Source: Nitrospirota bacterium
GTDB taxonomy: Bacteria; JACPQY01
NCBI GenBank assembly: GCA_016180645.1
Contig: JACPAV010000003.1
Coordinates: 248,001-312,000, forward strand
Direction: 5' to 3'
Length of the DNA stretch: 64,000 bases
Part shown: positions 30,601 through 38,559 of the stretch, piece by piece
How positions within the stretch are numbered: the first letter of the stretch is position 1
Layout of the letters: every line of letters starts with the position of its first letter
Notes under the pieces: generated by a model
What the model saw: only the letters and a program-made list of their open reading frames with translations
The model's database searches: none
Told to the model about the DNA's origin: nothing
Made by a program: the position numbers and the translations under genes

Positions 30601-31732
30601 CGATTTCTTCGCTCGTCACGTCCGTGATCCGAAGTTTGCGATAAATGTCGATAATGGCCTCGCGATGGGTCTGAACCTTGTCGCTCGCGATGGTTTTTTG
30701 CATGGAGGGAATGGCCGCCATGCTGTCGACATAGATCACATGGAATTTCTCGACTCCGGCGGCGACGATCTCCTCGATTTTCTCCGACGTCAGCGCCTCA
30801 TTCGTCTTGGCAAGGGTTTCCTTGGTCTTCGGATTCAGGATCTCACGCGCGGTGATCCGATCCTTCAATTCCGACGCCGTCACCGGAATCTCCATCTCTT
30901 CGAAATCCTTCTGTTTCTGAAGCTGAGGGTCGAAAAGCATCTTGACCTTGCGGCGGGCATTGGCCAGGTTTCGAGAGTCTTTGAGGTCGCCGAACATGCT
31001 CGCCCAGAACTGCTCGCGAATCTTGCGCACCAGCTTTTTTCCGTCCACCACGATCTCCTCGACGGGATAGAAGTGTTCGAGGAGGAATTCCGCCGTAAAT
31101 CCCAGGGCCTTTAGGAGAACCGTGGCGGGAATCTTCCGTCGACCGTCGATGCGGACGTACAGGATGTCGTTGGAATCAAACTCAAAATCCAGCCAGGAGC
31201 CCCGGGAAGGGATCAGCCGGGCGATATACGTATTCTTGTCCCGGTCGAAAAGGCACCCCGGCGACCGGTGGAGCTGGTTGACCACCACCCGTTCCACCCC
31301 ATTGATAATGAAGGTTCCGCGATCGGTGATCAGGGGGATCTCGCCGAAATATATTTCGTCCTCCTTCACCACCCGCGTGCTCTTCTGCTTCGTCTCGGGG
31401 TCGAGATCATACAGCGCAAGGCGGAACGTGACCCGCATGGGCGAGGCGAAACTGGCGCCTTTGATCCGGCATTCGTCGATGTCGTACTTCGGTTCCAGCA
31501 GCTTGTACTTCACAAACTCGATGCTGGCCGTCCGCTCGTAGTTCTCAATCGGGAAGATGCTCTTGAAGGCTTTCTGGAGACCCACGTTGCGCCGCTTCTC
31601 CGGCTCCGTCGCCGCCTGCAGAAAATCCGCATAGGACTTCCGCTGGATCTCGATCAGATCCGGAATGTCGACGAGCGGCTTGATCCGCCCGAACGACCGA
31701 CGATATCTTCTCCCCTTGAGCGCCGACGACAT
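27647..31732 (-). CDS. rpoB: RNA polymerase subunit beta
   Basis: A 1361-residue subunit forming the active-site cleft with beta'. The rifampicin pocket reads [21 protein letters not shown] with wild-type Asp, His and Ser at the main resistance sites, and the C-terminal [20 protein letters not shown] contacts beta'. It lies 17 bases after rplL, as in the standard L10-L7/L12-beta order. Confidence 0.98.
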   Translation of the reverse strand: MSSALKGRRYRRSFGRIKPLVDIPDLIEIQRKSYADFLQAATEPEKRRNVGLQKAFKSIFPIENYERTASIEFVKYKLLEPKYDIDECRIKGASFASPMRVTFRLALYDLDPETKQKSTRVVKEDEIYFGEIPLITDRGTFIINGVERVVVNQLHRSPGCLFDRDKNTYIARLIPSRGSWLDFEFDSNDILYVRIDGRRKIPATVLLKALGFTAEFLLEHFYPVEEIVVDGKKLVRKIREQFWASMFGDLKDSRNLANARRKVKMLFDPQLQKQKDFEEMEIPVTASELKDRITAREILNPKTKETLAKTNEALTSEKIEEIVAAGVEKFHVIYVDSMAAIPSMQKTIASDKVQTHREAIIDIYRKLRITDVTSEEIAMDFFHNMFFNPERYDLSRVGRHKLNMRLRQDVPVEHTTLRKEDVLGVVEHLIRIKMGAEREDDVDHLGNRRVRSVGELVEGQFRSGLMRLSRSVKERLSGSGQEIDTLMPRDIINIKPVMASLREFYYTGQLSQFMDQTNPLSEVTHKRRLSALGAGGLTRERAGFEVRDVHPSHYGRICPIETPEGQNIGLIVSLSTYARTNEFGFLETPYMVVKDSRTTGEVKYLTALEEEQYVISQANNPLDKHGRFTSDLITARSKGEFAFVKPEEVHFMDVSPNQLISVGAGLIPFLEHDDANRALMGCNMQRQAVPLIRPEAPLVGTGMEPIVARDSGSTIMSKRDGVVEYVDSSRIVIRSKKPVKDINDSGVDIYNLTKFKRSNQNTCINQKSIVLNGQKVVAGQVVADGMATEGGDLALGKNALVAFMPWRGFNFEDSIVISERMVREDHFTSIHIEEFECAARDTKLGPEEITRDIPDVGEELLKNLDESGIVRIGAEVKPSDILVGKITPKSETQLSSDERLMRAIFGEKGRDVKNMSLTVPPGIYGTVIDARVFTRKGVSKDLRAQAIEQDDINKLEQDRQDEIRIIQENALSQVRPSLVGKVAKDALKNPKKRQVYVNKGEKISDKVLDEVPFELLGKIELSSEESQEELQQILERSYELLDLVNSSFDKKIEKIRSGDELQAGVVKLVKVYVAVKRKLAVGDKMAGRHGNKGVVSIIAPVEDMPIMEDGTSIDIVLNPLGVPSRMNVGQILETHLGWASHELGRRIEAAVREEKAVDDIRAILADIHKEDREVCDWLKGATQKEIMEFALGEQDGIHLASPVFDGAGEADIEALLKRSGLPVEGQVTLFDGRTGEPFAQKVTVGIMYMMKLHHLVDDKIHARSVGGYSLVTQQPLGGKAHFGGQRLGEMEVWALEAYGAAHTLQEFLTVKSDDVTGRNRVYQAIVKGQTEFDIGMPESFNVLVKELQGLGLNIELLSEEA

Positions 31733-31749
31733 GCGTCCTCCCCGTGCCC

Positions 31750-32133
31750 TTACTGAAGTTCCACCGTCGCACCGACCTCCGACAGCTTCTTCTTGATCTC
31801 CTCAGATTCCGCCTTGTTCGCGCCCTCCTTGATGGCTTTCGGCGCGCTCTCGACGAACTCCTTCGCCTCCTTGAGTCCCAGCCCCGTGATTTCGCGGACC
31901 ACCTTGATCACCTGGAGCTTGTTGGCGCCCACGTTGGCCAGAACGACCTTGAAGTCGGTCTTCTCCTCCGCCTTGGCCGGGGCACCCGCACCGCCCATCG
32001 GTCCGGCCGCCATCATCGGCATCGCGGCAGTGACGCCCAGTTTTTCCTCGAGCTTCTTGATGAACTTTGAGAGTTCGATCACCGGCATTTTCTCGATGTA
32101 GTTGATTACGTCTTCTTCATTCAACTCGGCCAT
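31750..32133 (-). CDS. rplL: 50S ribosomal protein L7/L12
   Basis: A 127-residue stalk protein. The N-terminal dimerisation helix, an Ala/Gly/Pro/Met hinge ([20 protein letters not shown]) and the factor-binding domain ([20 protein letters not shown]) are clear. It follows rplJ by nine bases. Confidence 0.97.
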   Translation of the reverse strand: MAELNEEDVINYIEKMPVIELSKFIKKLEEKLGVTAAMPMMAAGPMGGAGAPAKAEEKTDFKVVLANVGANKLQVIKVVREITGLGLKEAKEFVESAPKAIKEGANKAESEEIKKKLSEVGATVELQ

Positions 32134-32142
32134 GGTTCCTCC

Positions 32143-32670
32143 TTAGGACGTCTGAGAATTTCGTTTCTGCTCCAGCGCTTTGAGAACGAGCACCAGTTTC
32201 AGCGGCACACCCTGAAGAACACTCAGAAGGTTCAAAAGGGGCGCCTTTATAACACCGACCATCTGTGAAAGCAATATTTCCCGACTCGGCAGAGCGGCGA
32301 GCACGTTCAGATCCTCCACGCTCGTCAGCCGATCGCCCACGAAAGCCCCCTTGATTTTGAACGGAGGACACTTCTTGCCGAAATCGACGAGCGCCTTGGC
32401 CAATGGGACGGGGTCTCCAATAGCCACCGCCACCGCGGTTGATCCGCTCAGATGGGGCTGAAGCCCCTTGAACGGGGTATCCCCCAGCGCCTTTTCCAAG
32501 AGCGTGTTCTTCGCGACCTGGTATTTTCCATTCACCTTGCGGATGCGGCGACGCAGCTCGACCGCCTCGGCGACCTTCATCCCCTTAAACTCAGCGAGGA
32601 TGACCGCCTGGGCCGACGCGACCACGCCCTTGAAATCCTTGACGAACGTCTCTTTCTCCGTCTTGGTCAC
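32143..32670 (-). CDS. rplJ: 50S ribosomal protein L10
   Basis: A 175-residue base of the L12 stalk. N-terminal helix with FVKDFKGVVASAQAVILAEF and RRIRKVNGKYQVAKNTLLEKAL; C-terminal helix binds L12 dimers. The start is GTG at 32670. The 64 bases upstream, where an L10-type translational leader would sit, contain an AT-rich palindromic repeat instead. Confidence 0.96.
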   Translation of the reverse strand: MTKTEKETFVKDFKGVVASAQAVILAEFKGMKVAEAVELRRRIRKVNGKYQVAKNTLLEKALGDTPFKGLQPHLSGSTAVAVAIGDPVPLAKALVDFGKKCPPFKIKGAFVGDRLTSVEDLNVLAALPSREILLSQMVGVIKAPLLNLLSVLQGVPLKLVLVLKALEQKRNSQTS

Positions 32671-32690
32671 GCCCCACCACCTTCCGTGAA

Positions 32691-32720
32691 TCTCAAATTT
32701 GAAATTTGAGATTTGAGATC
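32691..32720. repeat. AT-rich palindromic repeat, copy 1 (rplA-rplJ gap)
   Basis: TCTCAAATTT and AAATTTGAGA flank a single G (32691-32711), an almost perfect 21-base palindrome. Positions 32697-32720 match 58877-58900 in 21 of 24 bases. It sits between two ribosomal genes where a terminator or translational control element could act. Composition is far more AT-rich than the surroundings. Confidence 0.5.
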
Positions 32721-32734
32721 TCGCGAGAGCGGGG

Positions 32735-33430
32735 TCACGCCGCCACCTCCAGAACCGCCACTTTCACGGCAGGGCCCATCGTGGTCGACACCGCCACGTT
32801 CCGGATGTAAATGCCTTTCACGCCGGACGGCTTTGCGCGCTGCACCGCTTCGAGGAGCGATTTGAAATTCTCCACCAATTTGTCTTTTCCGAAGGACGCC
32901 TTGCCGACCACCGCGTGCAGATTCCCCGCCTTGTCGACTTTGAACTCCACCTTGCCGGCCTTCAAATCCCGCACGGCCTTGCCCACGTCGAACGTCACCG
33001 TGCCCAGCTTGGGGTTCGGCATGAGGCCGCGAGGGCCGAGCACCTTTCCGAGTTTCCCGACTTTGGCCATGACATCGGGCGTGGCCACGACTTTGTCGAA
33101 CTCGAGCCAGCCCCCATTGATCTTTTCCACCAAATCATCGAGACCGATCACATCCGCCCCGGCCTCCTGCGCCTCCTTGGCCTTGTCGCCCGCCGCGAAG
33201 GCCAGAACGCGCACCGATCGACCCGTTCCATTCGGGAGTAGAGCGGTTCCACGCACCATCTGATCCGCGTGCCTCGGGTCCACGCCCAATCGGAAAGCCA
33301 CGTCCACGGTCTCATCGAACTTCACGAATTTCCTCTGGAGAATCATGTCGAAGGCGTCCGTCGCTTCGTAGCGCTTGTTGCGATCGATCCCCTCCCGGGC
33401 CTTCTCGGTCCGCTTCCCGTGGTCAGCCAT
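32735..33430 (-). CDS. rplA: 50S ribosomal protein L1
   Basis: A 231-residue L1-stalk protein that helps release E-site tRNA and represses the L11 operon in enteric bacteria. Signatures are [20 protein letters not shown] and [15 protein letters not shown]. It overlaps the rplK stop by one base. Confidence 0.97.
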   Translation of the reverse strand: MADHGKRTEKAREGIDRNKRYEATDAFDMILQRKFVKFDETVDVAFRLGVDPRHADQMVRGTALLPNGTGRSVRVLAFAAGDKAKEAQEAGADVIGLDDLVEKINGGWLEFDKVVATPDVMAKVGKLGKVLGPRGLMPNPKLGTVTFDVGKAVRDLKAGKVEFKVDKAGNLHAVVGKASFGKDKLVENFKSLLEAVQRAKPSGVKGIYIRNVAVSTTMGPAVKVAVLEVAA

Positions 33431-33861
33431 CAGTTCCCCTCCACGGTAATGCCCATGCTTCTCGCCGTGCCCGCCACGGTGCGCATGGCGGACTCCACGC
33501 TGTCCGTGTTGAGGTCGGGCAGCTTCTTCTGCGCGATTTCCTTCACCTGGGCCATCGTAACCGTTCCCACTTTTTCGCGGCCCGGCTGGGCGGTTCCCTT
33601 AATAATGTTGGCAGCCTTCTTGAGAAGCTCCGAAACCGGCGGGACTTTCACAACGTAGGTGAAGCTGCGGTCCGAGTAGACCGTCACCTCCACCGGAAGA
33701 ATCGTTCCCGACTCTTTCTGGGTCTTCGAGTTGAAGTCCTTCACGAACTCGCCGATGTTGACGCCGTGCTGGCCGAGGGCCGGACCGACCGGTGGGGACG
33801 GGCTCGCCTGGCCGCCCGGGATCATCAGCTTGATTTTGCGCATCTCCTTCTTGGGAGCCAT
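33430..33861 (-). CDS. rplK: 50S ribosomal protein L11
   Basis: A 143-residue GTPase-centre protein, target of thiostrepton together with 23S rRNA in other bacteria. It has [26 protein letters not shown] and [33 protein letters not shown]. It overlaps nusG and rplA by one base each. Confidence 0.97.
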   Translation of the reverse strand: MAPKKEMRKIKLMIPGGQASPSPPVGPALGQHGVNIGEFVKDFNSKTQKESGTILPVEVTVYSDRSFTYVVKVPPVSELLKKAANIIKGTAQPGREKVGTVTMAQVKEIAQKKLPDLNTDSVESAMRTVAGTARSMGITVEGN

Positions 33862-34421
33862 CAGTCTCTCTCCACTTGGTCAATGTCCAGCTCGACCGGC
33901 GTGGGCCGGCCGAAAATGCTGAACGTCACTTTCACCGTCTTGTGGTCCACGTTGAGCTCGTCCACGATTCCCGAGAAACCGACGAACGGTCCGGCCGTGA
34001 CGCGGACGTGATCGCCCTTCTCCAGCGTGGTGCCCGGCTTCATCTTCAGCGTGCCGTCTTCGATCTGTTTCGACAGATCCTCCACCTCGGAGTCCGGGAT
34101 GATGGCCGGCGTCTTGTTCCCACCGACAAATCCCGTGACGCGCGGGGTGTTCCGCACCAGGTGCCAGGTCTTCTCGTTCAGGTCCATCTTCACGAGGATG
34201 TAGCCCGAAAAAACCGGCCGCTTGACCGTCTTGGGCTTGTTCCTCTTGGTTTCCGTGACTTCCTGTGAGGGGATCAGGATATTGTCGAAATACTCCTGGA
34301 GGCCACTCGCCTTCACCCGGTCCTCGAGACAGGACTTGGCCACGTTTTCATAGCCCGAGAGGGTGTGAACGAGATACCACTTCTTGTTCACAACCGCCTT
34401 GGTCACTTCCGCCTCACTCAA
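33861..34421 (-). CDS. nusG: Transcription antitermination/pausing factor NusG
   Basis: A 186-residue factor linking RNA polymerase with Rho or S10. NGN domain residues 13-120 ([20 protein letters not shown] ... [10 protein letters not shown]) and a C-terminal KOW domain ([21 protein letters not shown]). It overlaps the secE end by eight bases. Confidence 0.97.
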   Translation of the reverse strand: MSEAEVTKAVVNKKWYLVHTLSGYENVAKSCLEDRVKASGLQEYFDNILIPSQEVTETKRNKPKTVKRPVFSGYILVKMDLNEKTWHLVRNTPRVTGFVGGNKTPAIIPDSEVEDLSKQIEDGTLKMKPGTTLEKGDHVRVTAGPFVGFSGIVDELNVDHKTVKVTFSIFGRPTPVELDIDQVERD

Positions 34422-34728
34422 GGATCCACCTCATGACTCGGCTGAATACGGCATCGAGCGACGCCAGGATCACCATCACGGCGATGCACGTCGCCACCAC
34501 GACGGTTGTCGAAAGCATCACCTCTTTCCGCCCGGGCCAGGTGACGCTCTTCAGCTCGATGACGACCTCGCGGAAATACTGCGTGGATTTTCGCACCGTC
34601 TCCATGATCCGGGCGGGGGAAAGAGACTGGGCCAGGGAGCCGATCTTGACCTTTTCAGCCAGACGCTCCCCGATGGGGGCCTTCTCTTCAACCTTGTCAC
34701 CGCCTTCGTGAACAATCGTGTCCGCCAT
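34414..34728 (-). CDS. secE: Preprotein translocase subunit SecE
   Basis: A single-TM SecE of about 104 residues. An amphipathic helix (TVRKSTQYFREVVIELKSVTWPGRKE) precedes the membrane segment MLSTTVVVATCIAVMVILAS. Two adjacent ATGs occur (34731 and 34728); the second has better spacing from GAGG. The region upstream is tRNA-Trp, so longer readings are excluded. It pairs with SecY in the spc block. Confidence 0.94.
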   Translation of the reverse strand: MADTIVHEGGDKVEEKAPIGERLAEKVKIGSLAQSLSPARIMETVRKSTQYFREVVIELKSVTWPGRKEVMLSTTVVVATCIAVMVILASLDAVFSRVMRWILE

Positions 34729-34779
34729 CATCCTCAATCCTTGTGCTTCCCATCCACATCGACCGGTTCCAAGGTCGAG

Positions 34780-34853
34780 CAGGCCAGGAGGGATTCGAAC
34801 CCCCAACCCGCGGTTTTGGAGACCGCTGCTCTGCCAGTTAGAGCTACTGGCCT
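34780..34853 (-). tRNA. tRNA-Trp (CCA)
   Basis: Cloverleaf on the minus strand: acceptor AGGCCAG/CTGGCCT, anticodon stem GCGGT/ACCGC with loop CTCCAAA (anticodon CCA), T arm GGGGGTTCGAATCCC. Discriminator G fits tRNA-Trp. No CCA tail is encoded. It lies between rpmG and secE. Confidence 0.97.
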
Positions 34854-34904
34854 GTACGCAAGAGAATTCCATCCGCCGGTGCCAGAACCGAGCATGAGCG
34901 CCCC

Positions 34905-35057
34905 TCAGACCTTCGTTTCCTTATGGTTGGTATGCTTCCTGCAAAACCGGCAGTACTTCTTGAACTGCAGTTTGTCCGGCGTGGTCGTCTTGTTCTTGGA
35001 CGACGTATAGTTCCGGCGCTTGCAAACTTCACAGGCCAGCGACAGTAACGCGCGCAT
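34905..35057 (-). CDS. rpmG: 50S ribosomal protein L33 (zinc-binding form)
   Basis: A 50-residue zinc-ribbon protein with C9-x2-C12 and C36-x2-C39 ([17 protein letters not shown] then [10 protein letters not shown]). It is set between tRNA-Thr(GGT) and tRNA-Trp. tRNA genes followed by rpmG and secE-nusG is an arrangement known from several phyla. Enteric bacteria have tufB in the comparable place. Confidence 0.95.
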   Translation of the reverse strand: MRALLSLACEVCKRRNYTSSKNKTTTPDKLQFKKYCRFCRKHTNHKETKV

Positions 35058-35113
35058 TCGATCCCTCGCGATTCAGCGGCCGTCCGCCGGTGGACCTGCC
35101 GGCAGGCCCCAAG

Positions 35114-35186
35114 AGCCCACCAGCGGGATTGAACCGCTGACCTCACCCTTACCAAGGGTGTGCTCTACCAACTGAGCTAGGTGGGC
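35114..35186 (-). tRNA. tRNA-Thr (GGT)
   Basis: Minus-strand cloverleaf with acceptor GCCCACC/GGTGGGC, anticodon stem CACCC/GGGTG and loop TTGGTAA (anticodon GGT), T arm GCGGTTCAATCCCGC. 73 bases, discriminator T, no encoded CCA. Confidence 0.97.
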
Positions 35187-35215
35187 GACGCTAAGAGCCG
35201 ATAGCCTCTCCATTC

Positions 35216-35246
35216 GTCGTCCCCGGAGCAGAGCGAAGGGGGCGAC
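35216..35246. repeat. Hairpin element, copy 2, inside tRNA cluster
   Basis: GTCGTCCCC (35216-35224) can pair with GGGGGCGAC (35238-35246), nine pairs including one G-T, around a loop with AGCAGAGCGAA. It resembles 1049-1077. Its position between tRNA-Gly and tRNA-Thr makes a processing or decay-blocking role possible, without direct evidence. Confidence 0.35.
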
Positions 35247-35251
35247 CCGAA

Positions 35252-35323
35252 AGCGGGCGATGGGAGTCGAACCCACGACCCTCTGCTTGGAAGGCAGATG
35301 TTCTACCCCTGAACTACGCCCGC
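35252..35323 (-). tRNA. tRNA-Gly (TCC)
   Basis: Minus-strand cloverleaf with acceptor GCGGGCG/CGCCCGC, anticodon stem TCTGC/GCAGA and loop CTTCCAA (anticodon TCC), T arm GTGGGTTCGACTCCCAT. Discriminator T is normal for Gly; no encoded CCA. Confidence 0.97.
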
Positions 35324-35427
35324 AGGATCCCAAGCGATGAGCTATGAGCAATGAGGACAAAGCGGCCCGCGCTTGAATTCCTTGGTTCGACCTCATCGCT
35401 TTGACCTCATCGCTCATGCCGGATGGG

Positions 35428-35510
35428 TGGAGAGGGAGGGATTTGAACCCCCGAAGGCGTACGCCAACAGATTTACAGTCTGTCCCCGTTGGCCGCTTGG
35501 GTACCTCTCC
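35428..35510 (-). tRNA. tRNA-Tyr (GTA)
   Basis: Class II tRNA of 83 bases with a long variable arm. Acceptor GGAGAGG/CCTCTCC, anticodon stem CAGAC/ATCTG region with loop containing GTA, T arm GGGGGTTCAAATCCC. Discriminator A; the following CCC is not CCA. Confidence 0.96.
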
Positions 35511-35639
35511 CTCATGTCGAGCGCAAACTTTTTCGTACATCCGCTTGTATCTTTCGCTTGATTCCTGATTCGAGGCGCAGGCTCGTCTATGACCTTCCGG
35601 CTTCCGCCGAGCCCGCTGTCCGCTTGAAAACGGCAGACG

Positions 35640-35712
35640 GGCTGGCGGAGGGATTTGAACCCCCGACCTGCTGATTACAAGTCAGCCGCTCTACCACCTG
35701 AGCTACACCAGC
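35640..35712 (-). tRNA. tRNA-Thr (TGT)
   Basis: First gene of the tRNA cluster. Acceptor GCTGGTG/CGCCAGC (one T-G pair), anticodon stem GCTGA/TCAGC and loop CTTGTAA (anticodon TGT), T arm GGGGGTTCAAATCCC. The discriminator position is C, which is unusual; no CCA is encoded. Confidence 0.95.
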
Positions 35713-35798
35713 AAAAAAAATCATGAACGTATCCTGTCCCGCTCTAGCTTTCATTTTGCAGAGAAGGCCCTAGCAAAGACCTTGCCGTTTTTTTGGAC

Positions 35799-35826
35799 AT
35801 TCTAGTCAGAACCGCTGTTTTGTCAA
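35799..35826 (-). promoter_or_regulatory. Main sigma-70 promoter of the tRNA-secE-rpo-ribosomal locus
   Basis: TTGACA -35 (35821-35826) and TAGAAT -10 (35799-35804) with a 16-base spacer on the minus strand. The -35 is perfect and the -10 has five of six consensus bases. It lies about 90 bases upstream of tRNA-Thr(TGT). No equally good promoter was noticed downstream, though internal promoters cannot be excluded by eye. Confidence 0.75.
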
Positions 35827-35886
35827 CTGACCTTGGCCGGTGGCGGCGAAGGTCATCCGGTGCGAGTCGAAGCCGAGTTGAAAGGA

Positions 35887-35905
35887 CACCCCCCGCCGGG
35901 GGGTG
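35887..35905 (-). terminator. Terminator hairpin after queD
   Basis: CACCCCCC and GGGGGGTG form a perfect 8-bp GC stem with a 3-base loop, starting six bases after the queD stop and followed on the minus strand by TCCTTTC. The T tract is poor, but stem strength and position fit an end to the que cassette ahead of the ribosomal promoter. Confidence 0.55.
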
Positions 35906-35910
35906 ATCCC

Positions 35911-36318
35911 CTACGGAGTCCCCGAATAAGTCGCGAAGGAGTTCTCGGTTTCCCAGAGGCGGACGGTGCTCACGGGGTACTGCTGAGCACTCACGAAATC
36001 GAAAATCAGCTTGGCCAGGTTCTCGGCCGTCGGATTCACGTCCATGGTAAAGTAGGGCTCGCCAAGGGCGGACAGGCTGGACACGAGCGGATCGTCCTTA
36101 CGAAGAATCATCTTGTGGTCAAGTTCTCGATCGATCCATTCCTGAACCACCCGCTTGATGTCGCCGAAATCCACCACCATCCCCCGTTTATCCAGCTTGT
36201 CCGATGTCAGTTCGATTTCCACCCGGCCGTTGTGACCGTGCGGGTGCTTGCACTTCCCTTCATAATTCAAAAGACGGTGCCCGTAGCAGAAGTTGAGAAT
36301 GCGGGTAACTCGAAACAT
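35911..36318 (-). CDS. queD: 6-carboxytetrahydropterin synthase (QueD/PTPS family)
   Basis: Converts dihydroneopterin triphosphate to 6-carboxy-5,6,7,8-tetrahydropterin in queuosine/7-deazaguanine synthesis. The 135-residue protein has the zinc histidines in FCYGHRL and HPHGHNG and the catalytic cysteine of KCKHPHGH just before them. C-terminal VRLWETENSFATY carries the pterin-anchoring glutamate. ATG at 36318 is chosen because GGAGG (36327-36331) lies eight bases upstream; an in-frame start at 36366 would overlap the preceding methyltransferase by 47 bases. A hairpin terminator follows. Confidence 0.9.
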   Translation of the reverse strand: MFRVTRILNFCYGHRLLNYEGKCKHPHGHNGRVEIELTSDKLDKRGMVVDFGDIKRVVQEWIDRELDHKMILRKDDPLVSSLSALGEPYFTMDVNPTAENLAKLIFDFVSAQQYPVSTVRLWETENSFATYSGTP

Positions 36319-36319
36319 T

Positions 36320-37108
36320 TCAGGTGCCTCCGTTGCGTTTTCGAAGGTGTAAAACCCGGTAGCCATTTTTGAACCTGTCGGTGTTCCCCAGCTCGACCGA
36401 TCCCCATCGCCCCGACGCCCGAAGGGCGCTCATAAGTCCCGCCAAGTCGGATTCCCTCACGATCCGGAGCCGCTCCCAAGCCCGGACCTGCCGCTTCTCT
36501 CCACCGGATTCGAGCGTCCAGTCATATCGGTAGATCCTGAACCCGTCTCCCGGATGACGCTCCTCCCGAATGCGCAAACCGGCGAGCGTGGAGCCTACGC
36601 GGTATCGCGCGGTCCCGCGCGGTGGAGTGTGGGGATGGGTTGTACCCACGTGCAGGTCAAACACAAAGAATCCTCCAGGGCGCAGGAGCGATCCCACCGC
36701 CGCACAGAGGGGAAGCATGCTTCCGAACAGGAAGTCCAGGAGTGCGCTGAGACCCAACATGTATGCCCCGTCGAATCGCCGCCCATTCGAACGAAGCTCC
36801 AGCACATTCCCCAACTGAAAACGTGCTCGGCGCGCGAGACCGGACTCGCGGGCCTTCCGGGTCGCCAGGTCCACCATTCGCCGCGATGCGTCGATTCCCG
36901 TGACATGGTGTCCTTTCCGGGCCAGCACCAGCGCATGCGAACCCGTTCCGCAGCACAGGTCGAGCAGGGTTGCTCCGCGGGAGGCTTGCGCGGGGCGGGC
37001 CGCTCGTTCGATGAAGCGGCATTCCGCGTCGTAATCGTGCCACGCGCTATCGGCATCATAGAGGGAGGCCAAGACTCCCTGATACTTAGCCGGCAAATCC
37101 ACCGCCAT
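36320..37108 (-). CDS. Class I SAM-dependent methyltransferase of unknown substrate
   Basis: A 262-residue Rossmann methyltransferase. Motif I is LLDLCCGTGSHALVL (about residues 48-62), followed by VTGIDASRRMVDLA (motif II acidic residue) and a post-motif region FDGAYMLGLSALLDF. The C-terminal half has a beta-rich stretch (RIYRYDWTLESGGEKRQVRAW) seen in small-molecule methyltransferases. The ATG shares a base with the stop of the SDR gene (TGATG), and queD follows one base after its own stop, so it is translated with the que cassette. The substrate is unknown; a pterin or deazaguanine-related molecule is a context guess only. Confidence 0.8.
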   Translation of the reverse strand: MAVDLPAKYQGVLASLYDADSAWHDYDAECRFIERAARPAQASRGATLLDLCCGTGSHALVLARKGHHVTGIDASRRMVDLATRKARESGLARRARFQLGNVLELRSNGRRFDGAYMLGLSALLDFLFGSMLPLCAAVGSLLRPGGFFVFDLHVGTTHPHTPPRGTARYRVGSTLAGLRIREERHPGDGFRIYRYDWTLESGGEKRQVRAWERLRIVRESDLAGLMSALRASGRWGSVELGNTDRFKNGYRVLHLRKRNGGT

Positions 37109-37842
37109 CAAGCCAGATGCCGGCCGCCATCGACGGGGATGACGGCCCCGGTGATGAAGTCCGACCCTTCTACAAGGAAGACGACCGTTCGCGCGATGTC
37201 TTCCGGCGACCCGATGCGCTTCAATGGCGTTGCGCGGATGATGGAACGTCGGATCTTGATTCCCCATTCATCAGGTAGGAGAACCGCACCCGGGGCCACC
37301 GCATTCACTTGAATCTCAGGCGCCAGCTCCACGGCGAGGGCCCGCGTCAATCCCACCAGCGCCGCCTTCGAGGCGAAATAGGCGGTGTAGTTCCGGTAGG
37401 GCCGTGTCACATCGGAGTCGATAATGTTGATGATCTTGCCGCCGCGCCGTTGTTTCATCCCCTTTGCCGCTTGTTGGGACAGAAAAAAAGCGCCCCGCGC
37501 ATTGACGTTCATGTGCTTCTCCCAATCCGCCTCCGTCGTGTTCTCCCAGGGCCGGGGCTCATAGACCGAAGCGCAATGGATGAGGACAGATAGTCCACCC
37601 AGCTCCCGCTCGGCTTGTTGCACCACCGCGCGCGCGCCGTCGATTCGAGCCAGATCGCCCCGGACGGCCGCGGACCGCGCTCCCATCGCGCGGATCTGCC
37701 GCACGGTGTCCATCGCGTCGTTCCGGGATGAGCGATAGTGCACGGCCACACTTGCGCCACGTTCTCCGAGCACGAGAGCAATCGCCCGGCCCACGCGGCG
37801 CGCCGCGCCCGTAACCAGAACGGAACGACCGCGCAAATCCAT
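37108..37842 (-). CDS. Pteridine-reductase-like (PTR1/FolM) short-chain dehydrogenase
   Basis: A 244-residue NADPH-dependent SDR. The cofactor motif is TGAARRVGRA (11-20), the TGx3RxG form typical of pteridine reductases. In place of the usual catalytic serine there is Asp142, 13 residues before Tyr155, with Lys159 following, the same D-Y-K spacing as in PTR1. Other matches are HYRSSRNDA, NVNARGAFFLSQ and the C-terminal TGAVIPVDGGRHL. It is joined to queC upstream (TGATG) and to the methyltransferase downstream (TGATG). Likely job: reduction of a dihydropterin, either for a tetrahydropterin cofactor or in the deazaguanine pathway. The exact substrate is inferred. Confidence 0.8.
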   Translation of the reverse strand: MDLRGRSVLVTGAARRVGRAIALVLGERGASVAVHYRSSRNDAMDTVRQIRAMGARSAAVRGDLARIDGARAVVQQAERELGGLSVLIHCASVYEPRPWENTTEADWEKHMNVNARGAFFLSQQAAKGMKQRRGGKIINIIDSDVTRPYRNYTAYFASKAALVGLTRALAVELAPEIQVNAVAPGAVLLPDEWGIKIRRSIIRATPLKRIGSPEDIARTVVFLVEGSDFITGAVIPVDGGRHLA

Positions 37843-38456
37843 CAATCGCGCTCCAGTGGATCCGTCACACCGGCTCCATGGAACCCCGAATGACGCTCCC
37901 GGCAGGAGGAGCATTCCCGGCAGTGGGCGTCTCCGTCTCGAAGGCAGCTCCAGGTGAGTTCAAAGGGCACGCCCAGGTCGTTTCCCATCCGCACGATCTG
38001 CGGTTTATCCATTGAAACGAAAGGCGTAATAATTCGGCAACGGTGGTTTCCGGAGCGAAGGGAAGCGGCCGCAATCAGGGTATTGAGGGATTCGAAGTAC
38101 TCCGGACGGGCATCCGGGAAGGAATCCGCATCCGATCGGATGTGGCCGCCGTAGATCTCCGGTAAGGACCACTGCTCCGCCATCGACGCGGCGATGCCGT
38201 AGAACATCAGATTCCGGCGCGGGATGTAATTCGAGAAGGCTTCGTTCGGAGTTTCAACGAACGGGAGCGAGACGCGGTGGATCCGCTCAATGCCGGCCGA
38301 TCGCGCAAGGGATTCCGCGGCCCGCCGTTCCGCGTTGAGGCGTGCCGGAAAGTCGAAATCCAGAACAACGGGCGTTCTCCCCTGCGCCTTCACCCAGGCC
38401 AGGAGAACGGCCGAATCCAAACCGCCTGAAAGCAGAACCAGGACTTCCGCGGCCAT
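37842..38456 (-). CDS. queC: 7-cyano-7-deazaguanine synthase
   Basis: Converts 7-carboxy-7-deazaguanine to preQ0 with ATP and ammonia. The 204-residue protein has the PP-loop SGGLDS at 10-15, the substrate stretch NYIPRRNLMFYGIAASMAE, and the C-terminal zinc site formed by four cysteines (WSCLRDGDAHCRECSSC). The start ATG at 38456 is chosen because residues further upstream in frame are not protein-like and overlap the divergent MFS promoter region. It begins the que cassette; a weak TTGTCC-17-TACCTT promoter lies just upstream. Confidence 0.92.
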   Translation of the reverse strand: MAAEVLVLLSGGLDSAVLLAWVKAQGRTPVVLDFDFPARLNAERRAAESLARSAGIERIHRVSLPFVETPNEAFSNYIPRRNLMFYGIAASMAEQWSLPEIYGGHIRSDADSFPDARPEYFESLNTLIAAASLRSGNHRCRIITPFVSMDKPQIVRMGNDLGVPFELTWSCLRDGDAHCRECSSCRERHSGFHGAGVTDPLERD

Positions 38457-38559
38457 GATTCGCCGAAGGTACCAGACTTGCAGCGCGCGGACAACGCGGC
38501 GCCAAGGTCGGGCCGTCCACCTTGATGATGGGATCACCGCGTGGTACGTTTCTCCGCCC

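Noticed and set aside
38457-38559. preQ1-type riboswitch ahead of queC
   Set aside because: No conserved preQ1 aptamer core or A-rich tail could be recognised in the short gap; only a weak promoter-like match is present.
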